The notes under the pieces were generated by a model, which was given only the letters and a program-made list of their open reading frames with translations, did not search any database and was not told the origin of the DNA. A stretch of DNA of 64,000 bases, taken from positions 1,512,501 to 1,576,500 of the forward strand of contig JACVTC010000023.1 in NCBI GenBank assembly GCA_016946835.1, written 5' to 3'. This stretch comes from Neocallimastix lanati (nom. inval.). Lineage: Eukaryota > Neocallimastigomycota > Neocallimastigomycetes > Neocallimastigales > Neocallimastigaceae. The translations under genes and the position numbers were made by a program. Below are positions 13,418 through 25,226 of the stretch, piece after piece (the stretch's first letter is position 1; each line of letters starts with the position of its first letter).

Positions 13418-16400
13418 TAATATTATAGAAGCTAAAAAAATATTATCAACAGGAAAAGAAGATATACAATTATTGAATGATTTTAAATTGTTTGTAGAAA
13501 ATAATAAAAATTTGTTCAGTATTGATGATTTAAATACAAAAGATTTTGATTTATTAATTTACGCAATCAATGAAACTCGTTCTTTTGAATTAATAAAGTA
13601 TCTAATAAAAAGTTGTAAAAAATATATAACCTGCTTAAATTATGAAACTAAACAAGGGGAAGTTCCTTTATTTGTTGCATTTGTAAATGCAATTCCAAAA
13701 AAATTAAAATCTGAAGATTCTTTTTTTCTTATTCAATACTATATAAAAATATTTAATGAATTAAGAATTAATGGTGCCGATATTAATTTTTGTAATAGGA
13801 AAGGAGAGAATCTATTGATTCATTTATATAATAAAGAATTATTAAATAATGATATTTTTAAAATTTTATATAATAAAAAAATAAATGTTAATTATTTTCT
13901 TGAAAGATTATATCTTGCATCAGATAGATTATTATGTGAAAATAATGGAGAGGAAGAAATTGACATAGATACTGAAGACGAGGATGAGGACGAAAATTTA
14001 ATTATAAGCGAAATAACAGGAACGGATAAAAAGAAACATATGGAAAATTTTAATAATTATTTAAAAATTGCAATTAAAGAATATCAAATATCAATGGAAA
14101 AGTATATTATAATGTTAATTCAAGATTTCAAAAATAAAACTGTACTATCTAAAGAACAGTCAACTACGTTATATAATGATTATATTAGAGATATATGTGT
14201 AAAGATACCGTTTGATTATCTTTCTGATTTGGTTCAGGCTGAAAAATATGATAAAATTGATCGGTTGTATAGGAATAACGTGAAAATATATTATAATAAT
14301 AATGCTAAAGAATTCAGGAGAACCACCGAAATAGAAGTCATTGATTACTTAAAAAAGTTCGAAGCGCCGGATATTATTTATAATAAGAATATTCATATTA
14401 GTCATATAATAGATTATTACCTTTGGAATGAAAACTATGCCATGGCAGATTTTATTATAGATAAAGGATTTAATATTGATGAGTTTACAAAAAATAGTGA
14501 TTATACCATGCCAATATTAGGAGATATGCTAGAGGAAAATCATGAGAATGCCATAAAATATTTATTGGAACACGGCATAGATGTAAAATATGGAGATGGA
14601 TTAAACGGTCATTCCTCCTTAAGTAGTATAATATGTGATGAGAAACATAAAAATTTTATGAAATATCTATTGGATCATACCACAAATATATTTGATGATT
14701 ATGTGGAGTATAAATATTTGAGGTATATAAAGGAATATGATATGGACTTTTATTATTATTTAATTGAATATGGTTTAAATGTTTATGGAGAATTAATAGG
14801 TAATCGATCAGATTATTTAAATACAAAATTTTTAATTGATTATTGTACCGGATATAAACCATTGGATTTTTATTTTCCAATTGAGGACTATATAAAATTA
14901 GGTGATTTAGAAATAATAAAGTATCTTATAAAAAAGGTAAATAGTCTAAATATTTACGATTATGGATATAAAACTCTTCCCTATATTGCAAGTAAAGAGG
15001 GAAATTTTGAACTTTTGAAATATTTGATTGAAAAAAGATCAGATACTGATTTTAAATCACAAGAAGATAGTACGGATTCAGATGAATATCAAATAAATTC
15101 ATTAAATGAGTCGGTATTGATTGCCGCTTGTGGTCGAAAGGATTTTAAAATGATAAAATACCTTCTTGAAAATGGTGAGGATATTAATGATGATGATATT
15201 TGTAATGGTAGATCTGTCTTAATTAATTCTTTTCCTGATTTAAAAATTGTAAAATATTTAGTGGAACATGGGGCTAATGTAAATAAATATGATAAATATG
15301 GTATAACCCCCTTAATGGACGCTTGTAAAAATGGTTATTTTGAAATTACAAAATATTTAGTGGAAAATAAAGCCATCATTGATATTAATAGTAAATATAT
15401 CGATTCTATTGTATATACAGATGATAGTCATGATATTAATCATCTCATCACCGATAACTATATTAAGAATGAGGAGAGTCCTTTAGGAAATGCAATAAAA
15501 AATGGTAATTGGAATATTGTTGATTTTTTTGAAAAACAAGAAAATTATACAAATGGATGTGCTTATTCTCTCGGTAATAATAGATTAGTAAATAAAAGTT
15601 TAAATGGTGATATTGAAGGCGTAAAGTCTTTAATTTTAAATGGTTATGATGTCAATGGTATTGATATTAATGGATATACGGCATTAATGAAAGCGTGTAT
15701 AAAGGGTCATTTTGAAGTGGTGAAATATTTAATCGAGCACAATGCCAATGTTAATATAAAAAATAATTCACTCTATACCGCATTGATGTTTGCCTGTGAA
15801 CATAACCATTTCAAGGTGGTAAAATATCTTTTAGAATTAAATGACGTCATCGTCGACATTAATCAAAAATCTATTCTAGCAATTACGGAATTAATGATGA
15901 GTTGTAAAAGGGGAAATTATGAGATGGCAAAATGTTTAATAGATCATGGTGCTGAAGTGAATTCCATTAGTACCTATGGCTATACGGCGTTGATGTTCGC
16001 CTGTCAAAGTGGTAATCCAGATATCATTAAATTGTTAATCAAAAATAATGCCAATTTATATATTAATAATAGTAATAATTGTGGATACACCGCTGTTCTA
16101 TATGCATGTCATAATCATAATCTTAAAAATGTAAAATATTTAGTGGAGCATGGTGCTGATATAAATGCGGTGACCAATGATGGTATGAATGCCTTAATGA
16201 TTGCGTGTAAAGAAAATGATTTAGAAATTGTAGAATATATAGTGAATCTAGGAGGTGTGGACATAAATATAGCAAATAAATTGAAATGTACGGCATTATG
16301 CTATGCCTGTAGGAATAAAAATATGGAAATTTCAAAATTTTTAATTGAACATGGTGCAAATATTAATCAAATTGATAACAATGGTAATTCAATATATTTA

Positions 16401-19210
16401 TTGGCATGTCAAAATGATAATTTAGAATTTTTAAAATATTTATTGACACATGAGTCGGACATTAATTCTTTGGATTATGCAGGGAATAATGGACTAATGA
16501 TTGCCTGTGAATATAATAATAAGAATATTATTAAATATTTAATCGATTCCGGTATTGATATCAATGATAAAAATAATGACGGTAGTACTGCTTTGCATAT
16601 TGCCTGTGAAAAATCAAATATTGAGATTATCAAATATTTAGTTCATCATGGTGCAAACATTGATTACATTAATAATAATGGATTTAATCCTTTAGCCATT
16701 GCTTGTAACAATGAAAATATTAAAAATAATGAAAATGTTGAAAATAATGAAAATGTTGAAAATATTGAAAATGTTGAAAATATTGAAAATATTGAAATCG
16801 TGGAATATCTCGTCGACTGTGGTTCCAATATTAATAGTTATTGTAATTACAATAATGAAACCTCCTTAATGAAGGCCTGTCAAAATAATCAAAATTCATT
16901 GGTCAAATATTTATTGGATCATCATGCAAATCCAGATAAGCAAAATAAATTTGGAAATACGGCTTTGATGTTTGCATGTGATAATAATAATTTTGAAGTG
17001 GTAAAATATTTAGTGGAACGACGTTGTAACCTAAATCTCTATAATAAACTGGGACTATCGGCATTAATAAAATCTTGTATGAATGATAATTCGGAAATCT
17101 TTTGTTATCTCATAGAAGCTGGTGCAGATATTGATATTAAGGAAGGTAATAAATTTGAAACTACCTTATTAATGATGGCATGTGAATATGGTAATTTAAA
17201 AATGGTAAAATGTGTCCTCAGTCATGGTGGGGATAAAGGTATCAACGCCGTGGATTTAAAGAAAAGAACAGCATTAATGTTTGCCTGCCATAAGGGTAAC
17301 TATGAAATAGTTAAATGTTTAGTAGATTATGGGGCGGATATAAACATCATTAGTAAGTACGGTTATACTGCATTGGGATGTGGAAGTCAGAGTGGTAATG
17401 ATAAAATTGTGAAGCTCCTAATTGATCATCATAGTATCTATAATATTCACGGTAAGTATGGGGAAACCGAATTAATCAAAGGATGTAAAAGTAATAATTT
17501 TATGGTCGTTAAATATCTAGTCGACTATGGCGTTGATATTAATGCTACCAATAATATTGGATGTTCTGGATTAATGTATGCTTGTGAAAATGGAAATTAT
17601 GAAATGGCTGACTATTTAATTCAAAATGGTGCAGATATTCTTTATAGTAATGATTATGGATATCAGCCTCTGATGTATTCTTGTAAAAATAATAACATAA
17701 AGATTATTGAACGTATCATTCAGTGTGGTATGGATGATGTTGATATTAATTATCGTTCGAAGGATGGAATGACAGGATTATTGATTGCTTGTGACAGTGA
17801 TCGGTATGAAACTGTAAAATATTTAATTGAGAAAGGGGCAGATGTGAACTGCTTTGATATGGAAAGAAATACCCCGTTAATGAAGGTATTATGGAAGAAG
17901 AATGTGAACATGTTTAAGTATTTAATTCGTCATGGAGCAAAACTTGATATCTATGATATTAGCGGTAAATCCGGATTAGATTATGCCTTCAGTAGTAATA
18001 ATGATGATATTTATGATTACTTAATAGAGAATGATTTGATTTTCTGTAATAATCAAAATCAAACCAATTATGCTATCAAAGGATTAATTGATGCCTGTAA
18101 AAATAATAATTTTAAAATGGTGAAGTATTTAGTGGAACATGGAGCCAATATTAATGTCACCGATGATTCGGGTAGTACCGCATTAATGTACGCCATGAAG
18201 AATCTTAATATAAAAATGGTAAAGTTTTTAGTGGATTATGGAGCGGATGTTAATATGATAAATTTGAAGGGAGAGACCGCCTTCACCTTCTTAGTGAACA
18301 CCGTAAAATATAATAATTCTAATAGTAAATTCAATCCAAATATTAATAAGGTGGACTTTATCATCAATGAGGAGAATTATCAATCTATTGTTGATATCAT
18401 AAAATATACTGTGGAGAATGGGGTAATTATTGATGAACCTATTACCTATCATGAGTCTCTTTTAATGTTTGCGTGTACCATTAATAGTCTTGAAATTGTA
18501 AACTATCTTTTGAAATGTGGCGCCAATATCGATACCGTCAATAATTATTATGATACAACTGCCCTCATCATTGCCTGTAAAAATAATAATTATAATATAG
18601 CAAAATGTCTCATCGATCATGGGGCTAACCTCGATATAGAAGATTTTTACAGTAAGACCTCCCTTTACTATTCCTGTGAACATAATAATTTTGAGTTGGT
18701 GAAAATTTTAGTGGATCATGGTATTAATATTAATACAGGTAACATTTATGATCAAACCACCCCATTACAATGTGCTTACAACAATAGAAACTACCGTATC
18801 CTTAAATATTTAATTGAACATGGGGCTAATATGGATTTATTAATTCATAACGAATTTCAAGTACTAAATTCTAATTGTACTGATATGGATTTTGAAATTG
18901 CCAAATGTTTGATAGAGCATGGATTTGATATTAATAAACAAAATATTTTTGGAAATACCGCATTGATGTATGCCTGTCAAAAAAATAAAATGGCCATTGT
19001 TAAGTATTTGATTCATCATCATGCAAAGATAAACTTAGTGAATGAGGATGGTCAGTCATCTTTAATGCTTGCTTGTGAAAAAGGTCACCTTGAAATCGTT
19101 AAATATTTAATTGAAAATAATGCCGATGTATCTCTTTTAGATATTAATGGTAAATCTGCATTAGATTATACCGTTAATCATCCAAATATTAGAAAATTAT
19201 TTAAATTTTG

Positions 19211-19211
<1 letters not shown>
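13389..19211 (+). CDS. giant ankyrin-repeat protein, intronless
   Basis: One uninterrupted ORF encodes 1,940 residues. From about residue 330 to the end it is a near-continuous series of roughly 33-residue ankyrin repeats, with the recurring pattern G-x-TALM-x-AC, then VKYLIEHGA, then D/N-I-N. Some 40 or more copies can be followed. The first 330 residues hold degenerate repeats and an acidic stretch of Glu/Asp around residues 188-206. A short Asn/Glu/Val minisatellite interrupts the array near residues 1107-1137. There is no signal peptide or membrane segment, so a cytosolic or nuclear scaffold is likely; the partner is unknown. The body is clearly richer in G/C than its flanks. The gene has no introns, unlike most genes in this window, and the stop codon is followed at once by 46 A. 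The start is the first in-frame ATG. Large ankyrin proteins are common in gut fungi; no specific function can be assigned. Confidence 0.93.
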
Positions 19212-19259
<48 letters not shown>

Positions 19260-19459
19260 AATTAAATTAAATTAAATTAAATTAAATTAAATAAATAAAT
19301 AAAAATAAAGTGGAACATAACTATAACTTTAATTCACATTTAAATAAATCCTATCAATAATAATAATAATAATAATAATAAATAATAATAATGTTTTAAA
19401 AGAAAACAATATGTAATTTTTAGTTAAATTTTTTATTTTATTTTATTTTATTTATTGTT

Positions 19460-19506
<47 letters not shown>

Positions 19507-19671
19507 ATTATATTATTTTAGTTGTGTTTAATTTTACATTAATATTTATTTACATTTCTATTAAATATAATTTTAATATTTATATATATATATAAAATTA
19601 AAAAATTTCAATGAAATTTTTTAAGTGTTTTTATAACAAAAAATTAATTTATTTTTTTTTTTTTTTTTTTT
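19212..19671. other. low-complexity spacer
   Basis: It begins with a pure A tract directly after the ankyrin stop, followed by AAATT pentamers, an AAT array and a T tract of more than 40 nt (about 19459-19501). Nothing coding is visible. It lies between the 3' ends of two convergent genes. Confidence 0.75.
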
Positions 19672-20755
19672 TTAATCCAAATCAAATTCTGAATCTTCAA
19701 TGGTTTGTTGATCTGATGAATCAGAAACTACTGTAGCTTCTTCATTTTCATTTTCACTTTCATTATTATTCTCTGTCTCATTCTCATTCTCATTCTCATT
19801 CTCATTCTCATTCTCATTTCTCATTCTCATTTTTTACTGTTTCACTATCTTCATTTATTTCTTCATTATTAATTTCTTCTTTATTTTTGATTTGTTCTTC
19901 ATTATTAGATTTTTCATCTTCATTAAAAGAAATATTGGAAGAAGAAGAATCATTGGTATTGTCATGACTTGATTTAGAATTATTTTGTTCTTATTTATTG
20001 GATTTTGGAATATCATCATTATTAGTAGTTTTGTTATTATTTGATAGATTTTTCTTTTATTTTGATTATCTGGTAATGGCTTAAGTGATGAGCAATCCAG
20101 ATATAGAACATTCTTTTCCCTTTTTTCATAATCTTTTATTTTCTTTTTTATTTTCTTTATTATCTTCTTTATTTTTTATTTTTTGAGCAAGGATATGGAG
20201 ATTCATTAATTGAATCATCATTTACTATATGACCTACCAATATGACTTCCAATATGACTTCCAATATGACCACTAATATGGCCACCAATACCTATACCAG
20301 CACTAATACATGCTCCAGTCTTTATACCTGCTTCGGCCTTAATACCTGAACCAGCTTTAATACTTGTTCCAGCTTTAATACCTACTCCTAATTTAATATC
20401 AGATCCTGATTTTATACTACCTTTTCCTTTAATTAATATATCAATTTGATTATCAATAGATCCAATAATATTAATTCCTCCATGTCCTACAATTTTACTA
20501 TTAGCATAAGCTCTAATCTTAGTTTTAGTTTTAGTTTCAATTTTGCTTTTAGTTTCAATTTTGGCACCACCATTAATTCCAAAGTATCCACTTAAATGAC
20601 CATCTAAAGATCCATTAAGTTTTGAATTTCCATGACCTTTAATTTGTCCTCCAATAAGACCCCCTCTCAAACCATCTAAACATGGAATTGGTGAAGCATT
20701 TGAAATACTTAAAGATAAAGAAGCAATGATACATAAAATAAAAAGTACAACGCAT
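19672..20755 (-). pseudogene. broken gene for a secreted glycine-rich repeat protein with acidic tail
   Basis: Read on the minus strand, the region gives first a hydrophobic signal-peptide-like segment (about 20690-20758), then about 150 residues rich in Gly, Ile and Lys with recurring G-x-G-I-K-A-G-type units and terminal HISGHIGSHIG repeats, then a Ser/Asn/Glu/Asp-rich tail ending in a stop at 19672-19674. These parts are not in one frame. The only nearby ATG (20753-20755) is out of frame with the signal segment, with TAA TAA just upstream. The frame breaks near 20220-20235, an in-frame TAA lies at 19991-19993, and the CTCATT array (Asn-Glu dipeptides, about 19777-19830) contains a frame slip. 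Several independent lesions argue for a pseudogene rather than introns. The repeats suggest a beta-solenoid or adhesive wall protein, but the family is not recognised. Confidence 0.65.
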
Positions 20756-22083
20756 TTTGGAATTTATTATAATTCTTTTACTGTGTAATAAAATATTAAA
20801 TTAAATTTGATTATATTTTATTTAATTTTAATAATATAAAAATATATTTAATTAAATTAAATAGTTTTAAAATTGTTTTTTAAATTTTTTAAAATAATAT
20901 TTTATAAAATTCTTTAAATAATTATTAAAAAGATAAACTATATGAATATGCAAGAAAAGTTTATCTTTTAAAGAATAATTTAAAATGAAATTCAATCAAT
21001 AATTATTTAATTTGAAATTGAATGTTAATATAGTATTTAAAAAAAAAAAAAAAAAATGATTATTTTATATTCTTTTAAAAACTAATTAAATATTATTTTA
21101 AAATATTAATCATAAAAGTATTAAAAATAAATAATAAAAATATAATATTTAAAATGATAATTAAATATCATTATTAATATATTCCGTTCATATTTTATAT
21201 ATAGATTTATAAACAAGATAATTAATTTTAAACTATTATTAATAAATAATTTGAATAATTATAAACAAATAATTTGAATAATTATTTTGATAAATTATTT
21301 TTTTTATAATAATATTTTAAAATTAACAATACAATCTTTTTATTATTCAAAATTTATATATAATTATGAATCTTCGTATATTTATAATATAAATATTGGA
21401 AATAATTCTAATAATAATATTATTTAAAAAAATAATAAAATTATATTAATAAAATTCATAATAAAATTATATTAATAAAATTCATAATAAAATTATATTA
21501 AAAATATTAATAATAAATATTAAATATTAAATATTAAATACTTAAATAATAAATAATAAATAATAAATAATAAGTAATAAATAAAAAATAATAAATAAAT
21601 AAATAATAATAAATAAATAATAAATAATAAATAATATAAATATATATATAATAATAATAATAGATAATAATATAATAAATATATAAAAATTAAATAATGT
21701 TAGTATTACATGATATAAACAAGGTTACATAATATTTTTAGAAAAAAAAAAATCAAAATTATAGTTATTAATTTATTCTAATATATTTTCCTTTTTTTTT
21801 TTTTATTTTTTCTCTTATTTTTTTTTTCAATTTTCCAAAATATTTTATAATTTGATGATGATATTTATAATTTATGAAGTCCTGAAAAAAAAAAAAATAT
21901 ATTAAATATTATCAATACTCTATGTATAATTAAATAATACATAATACTATAATAATATTATTATTTTAAAAAATAAAAAAATTAATTTAAAAATAAAAAT
22001 CTTTATATAATATTGTTTTTATAAAAAAAAAATTAATTTTTAAAAATATCTTAAAAATATCTTAAAAATATCTTTAAAAAATA

Positions 22084-22194
22084 TGAAACATAAAAAAAAT
22101 TGCCAATATTTTCTGAAAAAAAAATTATTATTTAAAAGCCACATTTTTATACAAAGATATTATTAATGATTACAATAAGATTACCAGCCATAAA
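22084..22194. repeat. dispersed repeat, copy A
   Basis: This is the first of two related blocks of about 110 bp; the second is at 22335-22448. The last 39 bases (22156-22194) are identical in both copies (22410-22448), offset by 254 bp. Both copies contain AAAGCCAC about 20 nt before the identical core. No coding potential is seen. Confidence 0.7.
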
Positions 22195-22334
22195 TTTATT
22201 ATATAAAAAAATTAAAAAGTTTTTTTATATTAAATGAAAATTTAAAATTTTAAAGATATAATTTTAAATTTTAATTTAATCAAAAGTATAAAAAAAAAAA
22301 AAAAACAAAAGTTTCAATATCTTTTAAAAGAAAA

Positions 22335-22448
22335 GAAACATTAAAAGAATTGTTAATATTTTCTGAATATTCTTTTTTAAAAAAAATCGAAAGCCACGTT
22401 TTATACTAAGATATTATTAATGATTACAATAAGATTACCAGCCATAAA
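22335..22448. repeat. dispersed repeat, copy B
   Basis: Second copy of the block at 22084-22194. The 5' part is diverged in homopolymer lengths while the 39-base 3' core is identical. The G/C content of the core is above its surroundings. It may be a degraded non-autonomous element or a local duplication. Confidence 0.7.
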
Positions 22449-23056
22449 ATTAATTCACAAAATAATTAAAAAAGTTTATTAAAATTATATCTTTATTTTA
22501 GATTAAATTAAAATTAAAATTTTAAATTTAAATTTAATCTAATATTAATTTAATCTAAAGTGAAAGAGAAAAAAAAAAATACAACATTTTTGTAATATAT
22601 TAAAACTAAAATTTTTAATAAAATTATAAATTTTATCAAAACTACTAATAGTATAATTTATCAAAACTAAAATTTATAAAAAATTTATATCAAAATTTAT
22701 TAAAACTACAAATTAGAAAGAATAATTTATTGAAAATATTTTAAAAAAAAAAAAAAAATTTTTATATTCTCATTATTATTATTTTCATTTTTATTACTTA
22801 TTTAATAAAAAAAATTTAATAAAAAAAATTTTAAATTTCGAAATTTTTATTATATTTTTTTATTTTTATTTTTATCTTTAATTGTTTCTTTTTTTTTTTT
22901 TTTTTGTGTATTTTTGTTTTGTTCTTTTATTGAATTTATTTAAATGTATTAAATTTATTTTTAATACTTTAAAATAAATTATTTTAATTCTATTAAAATA
23001 ATAATTTTATTTTGTTATATATACTATGATTTATATAGATATATTTTTATGATTAT

Positions 23057-23096
<40 letters not shown>

Positions 23097-23107
23097 ATGT
23101 AAATAAA

Positions 23108-23149
<42 letters not shown>

Positions 23150-23662
23150 ATGTAAATAAAAAATGATTTTATATATTAAAAAATAATAAAAAAGAAATAA
23201 AACTGATAAGCTATTATTATTAATTATTTTCTTGGATGGCTTTTTGAGTTTTGCATATTATATTTTATAAATTTTCATAATTAAATTATTTAATTAAATA
23301 ACAATTTATTATTATTGACATTTTTTTCTTTGTTTAATAAACTAATACAAGACGGTTTTTTGTGTCTTGTATTTTATATTTTTTATATTTTTTTTTCATT
23401 TAAAACAATAATATAAATCCTTGCTTAATTATTAATTTTATTATAAAAGGTACTGTGAAATGTACTGATAAAATAAGAATGAAATCTAAAAGTAATGTAT
23501 TATTTTTTAATTGGTAATATATGTATGAATTTATTAAAATAAAGATGCATATTTTTAAAAAAAAAAAAAAAAAAAAAAATTAAATATATTGAAAAATAAT
23601 ATTAAATGTTTAATTGTTTTTTTTTTTTTTTTTTTTTTTTTTAATAAATTAATTTAATTTTA

Positions 23663-23694
<32 letters not shown>

Positions 23695-23742
23695 AATTAA
23701 TTTAATTTTATTAACTGTTTAATAAATAAAAAATATAATATT

Positions 23743-25226
23743 CTAACGTAAAGGGCTTGGAGAAGCTGGTTTCCTTATTCTACCCATTCTTTCTAAACTG
23801 CCATCCTTTAATTTATATGCTGGTTCATATTTTTCTTCTCCAGTATCTGTTTCAATTTTTAAAGCGGGATTTTTAATTGTATTGTTAGTTCCTCCTAATG
23901 AAGTATATCTTTTTTTTTTTTTTTTTTTTGAAATTATTTATTATTAATAAATTATTTACATTAATTTTCAAATATATTACTTATGTTTAAATATTTAAAA
24001 TTTTCCATTTACCCTTGTTCATATAAGCAACAATATGGTACATTTAATCTTAATAAGAAGGTCCATATATCATTATAATCCCAATTTAAAATTGGTAAAA
24101 CTCTCATGAAATCTGGCCATCCTTTATCGGTAGGGGTAAATGGTTGTAAATGTTCTTTTATATTATCAATCATTTATAAAATATATAAATTACAAAGATA
24201 AAATATAAAATAACTTTTATTATTATTATTATTATTTATTATTTATTTATCTATTTTATTTCCAAATTGATATTTACCTGAATATGGATCTGTACTACGT
24301 ACACCAACTGATATAGCCTTCATTTCAGGTATTTTATCAAGGAATATTTTTAATGCTTCTTTCATTGGTTCAGAAATGGATATTATATCCAAATCATATC
24401 TAATATTTTTTTATCAAAAATAATTTTTATGTTAATAAAAATCATAATCAAAATCATTAGAAAATGAATAAAATTAATAAATACTAATTTTTTTTAGATA
24501 TATATTTATTTACAAATCATTGGCTTCTTTTATATAATCATCAATTTCTGGGAATGGAAAAGAGTTCATTATATATACAGTTGGGATTTTTGGTAAATCT
24601 TCATTTGGTGAAATTATTTCTGGATGTCTTACAGCATATCTATATAAGCCAGCCGTTAATAAATGAAGAAGAACTGTACAGTCCTTACCTCCATTAAAAC
24701 TAAAACCGAATACGCTATTTATAAAAAATATACAATATTTATTAAAATATTGTAACATATTTTTTTATTTAATTAACATTATAAATACCCATATCTTTCA
24801 TAAGCTTCATCTATAATTTCAACAGTTTCTTTTAACTTTTCTGAAAAAGGCGTATTTTCATTCATTAATTCTTCTACATCTCTATTTATAGTTGAATAGT
24901 AAATTCTTCTTTGGTATGAATGTTGATTATTAATTAATTTTTCCTTTGAAACTTCATTATTCTTCATAATTTTTCAAATTTATATATATATTTATAAATA
25001 TATTTATAAATAAAAAATATTTTATATTTTATACTTTAATATTAAGTAAATTATTTACCATATCGTTAGCACATTCAAAGACTTCTGTTTTTGAACATTG
25101 AGTATTATTAAACTCCGAGTGACCAACACAAACGCTTGGTATATATAAATTATGCATTATGTTTCCACTTGAAGTAGAATAAATTGGTTGATTATAATTA
25201 TTTAATTGTACTGAAGAAATAACCAT
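23743..25226 (-). CDS. FAD1: FAD synthase (FMN adenylyltransferase), six exons
   Basis: The enzyme transfers AMP from ATP to FMN to make FAD. Exons on the minus strand are 25059-25226, 24789-24961, 24514-24714, 24278-24399, 24013-24154 and 23743-23908. All junctions are GT-AG with matching phase, giving 323 residues, close to yeast Fad1 (about 300). The PAPS-reductase-type PP-loop SFNGGKD is at residues 119-125. Further conserved blocks are GVRSTDPY near residue 215, then [17 protein letters not shown] and the W-rich [12 protein letters not shown], then GYTSLGG near the C-terminus. These match the fungal Fad1 family rather than true PAPS reductases. The weakest part is exon 1 (residues 1-56), which is not conserved; the ATG at 24967 is an alternative start if the first intron is wrong. 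No signal peptide; cytosolic. It is not clustered with other flavin genes. Confidence 0.9.

Larger units (their letters stand above)
20756..23742. other. A/T-rich intergenic region
   Basis: No gene is recognised. The stretch holds AAT and AAAT arrays around 21580-21670, long T tracts (23059-23095 and 23111-23148, the two followed by the same TGATGTAAATAAAAAA), and a duplicated block listed separately. It separates the pseudogene from the FAD synthase 3' end. Confidence 0.7.

Noticed and set aside
14656-18683. ORFs of 73-78 codons antisense to the ankyrin gene
   Set aside because: Shadows of the repeat-containing coding strand; no independent support.
19713-19728. CTGATGA and GAAAC next to each other, as in a hammerhead ribozyme core
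   Set aside because: Only four bases separate them, no stem II can form, and the DNA is the antisense of the acidic-tail coding sequence.
19672-20755. Introns instead of frameshifts in the glycine-rich gene
   Set aside because: No GT-AG pairs at the breaks restore one frame through both the start and the hexamer slip, and in-frame stops lie inside coding-like stretches; RNA data could still change this.
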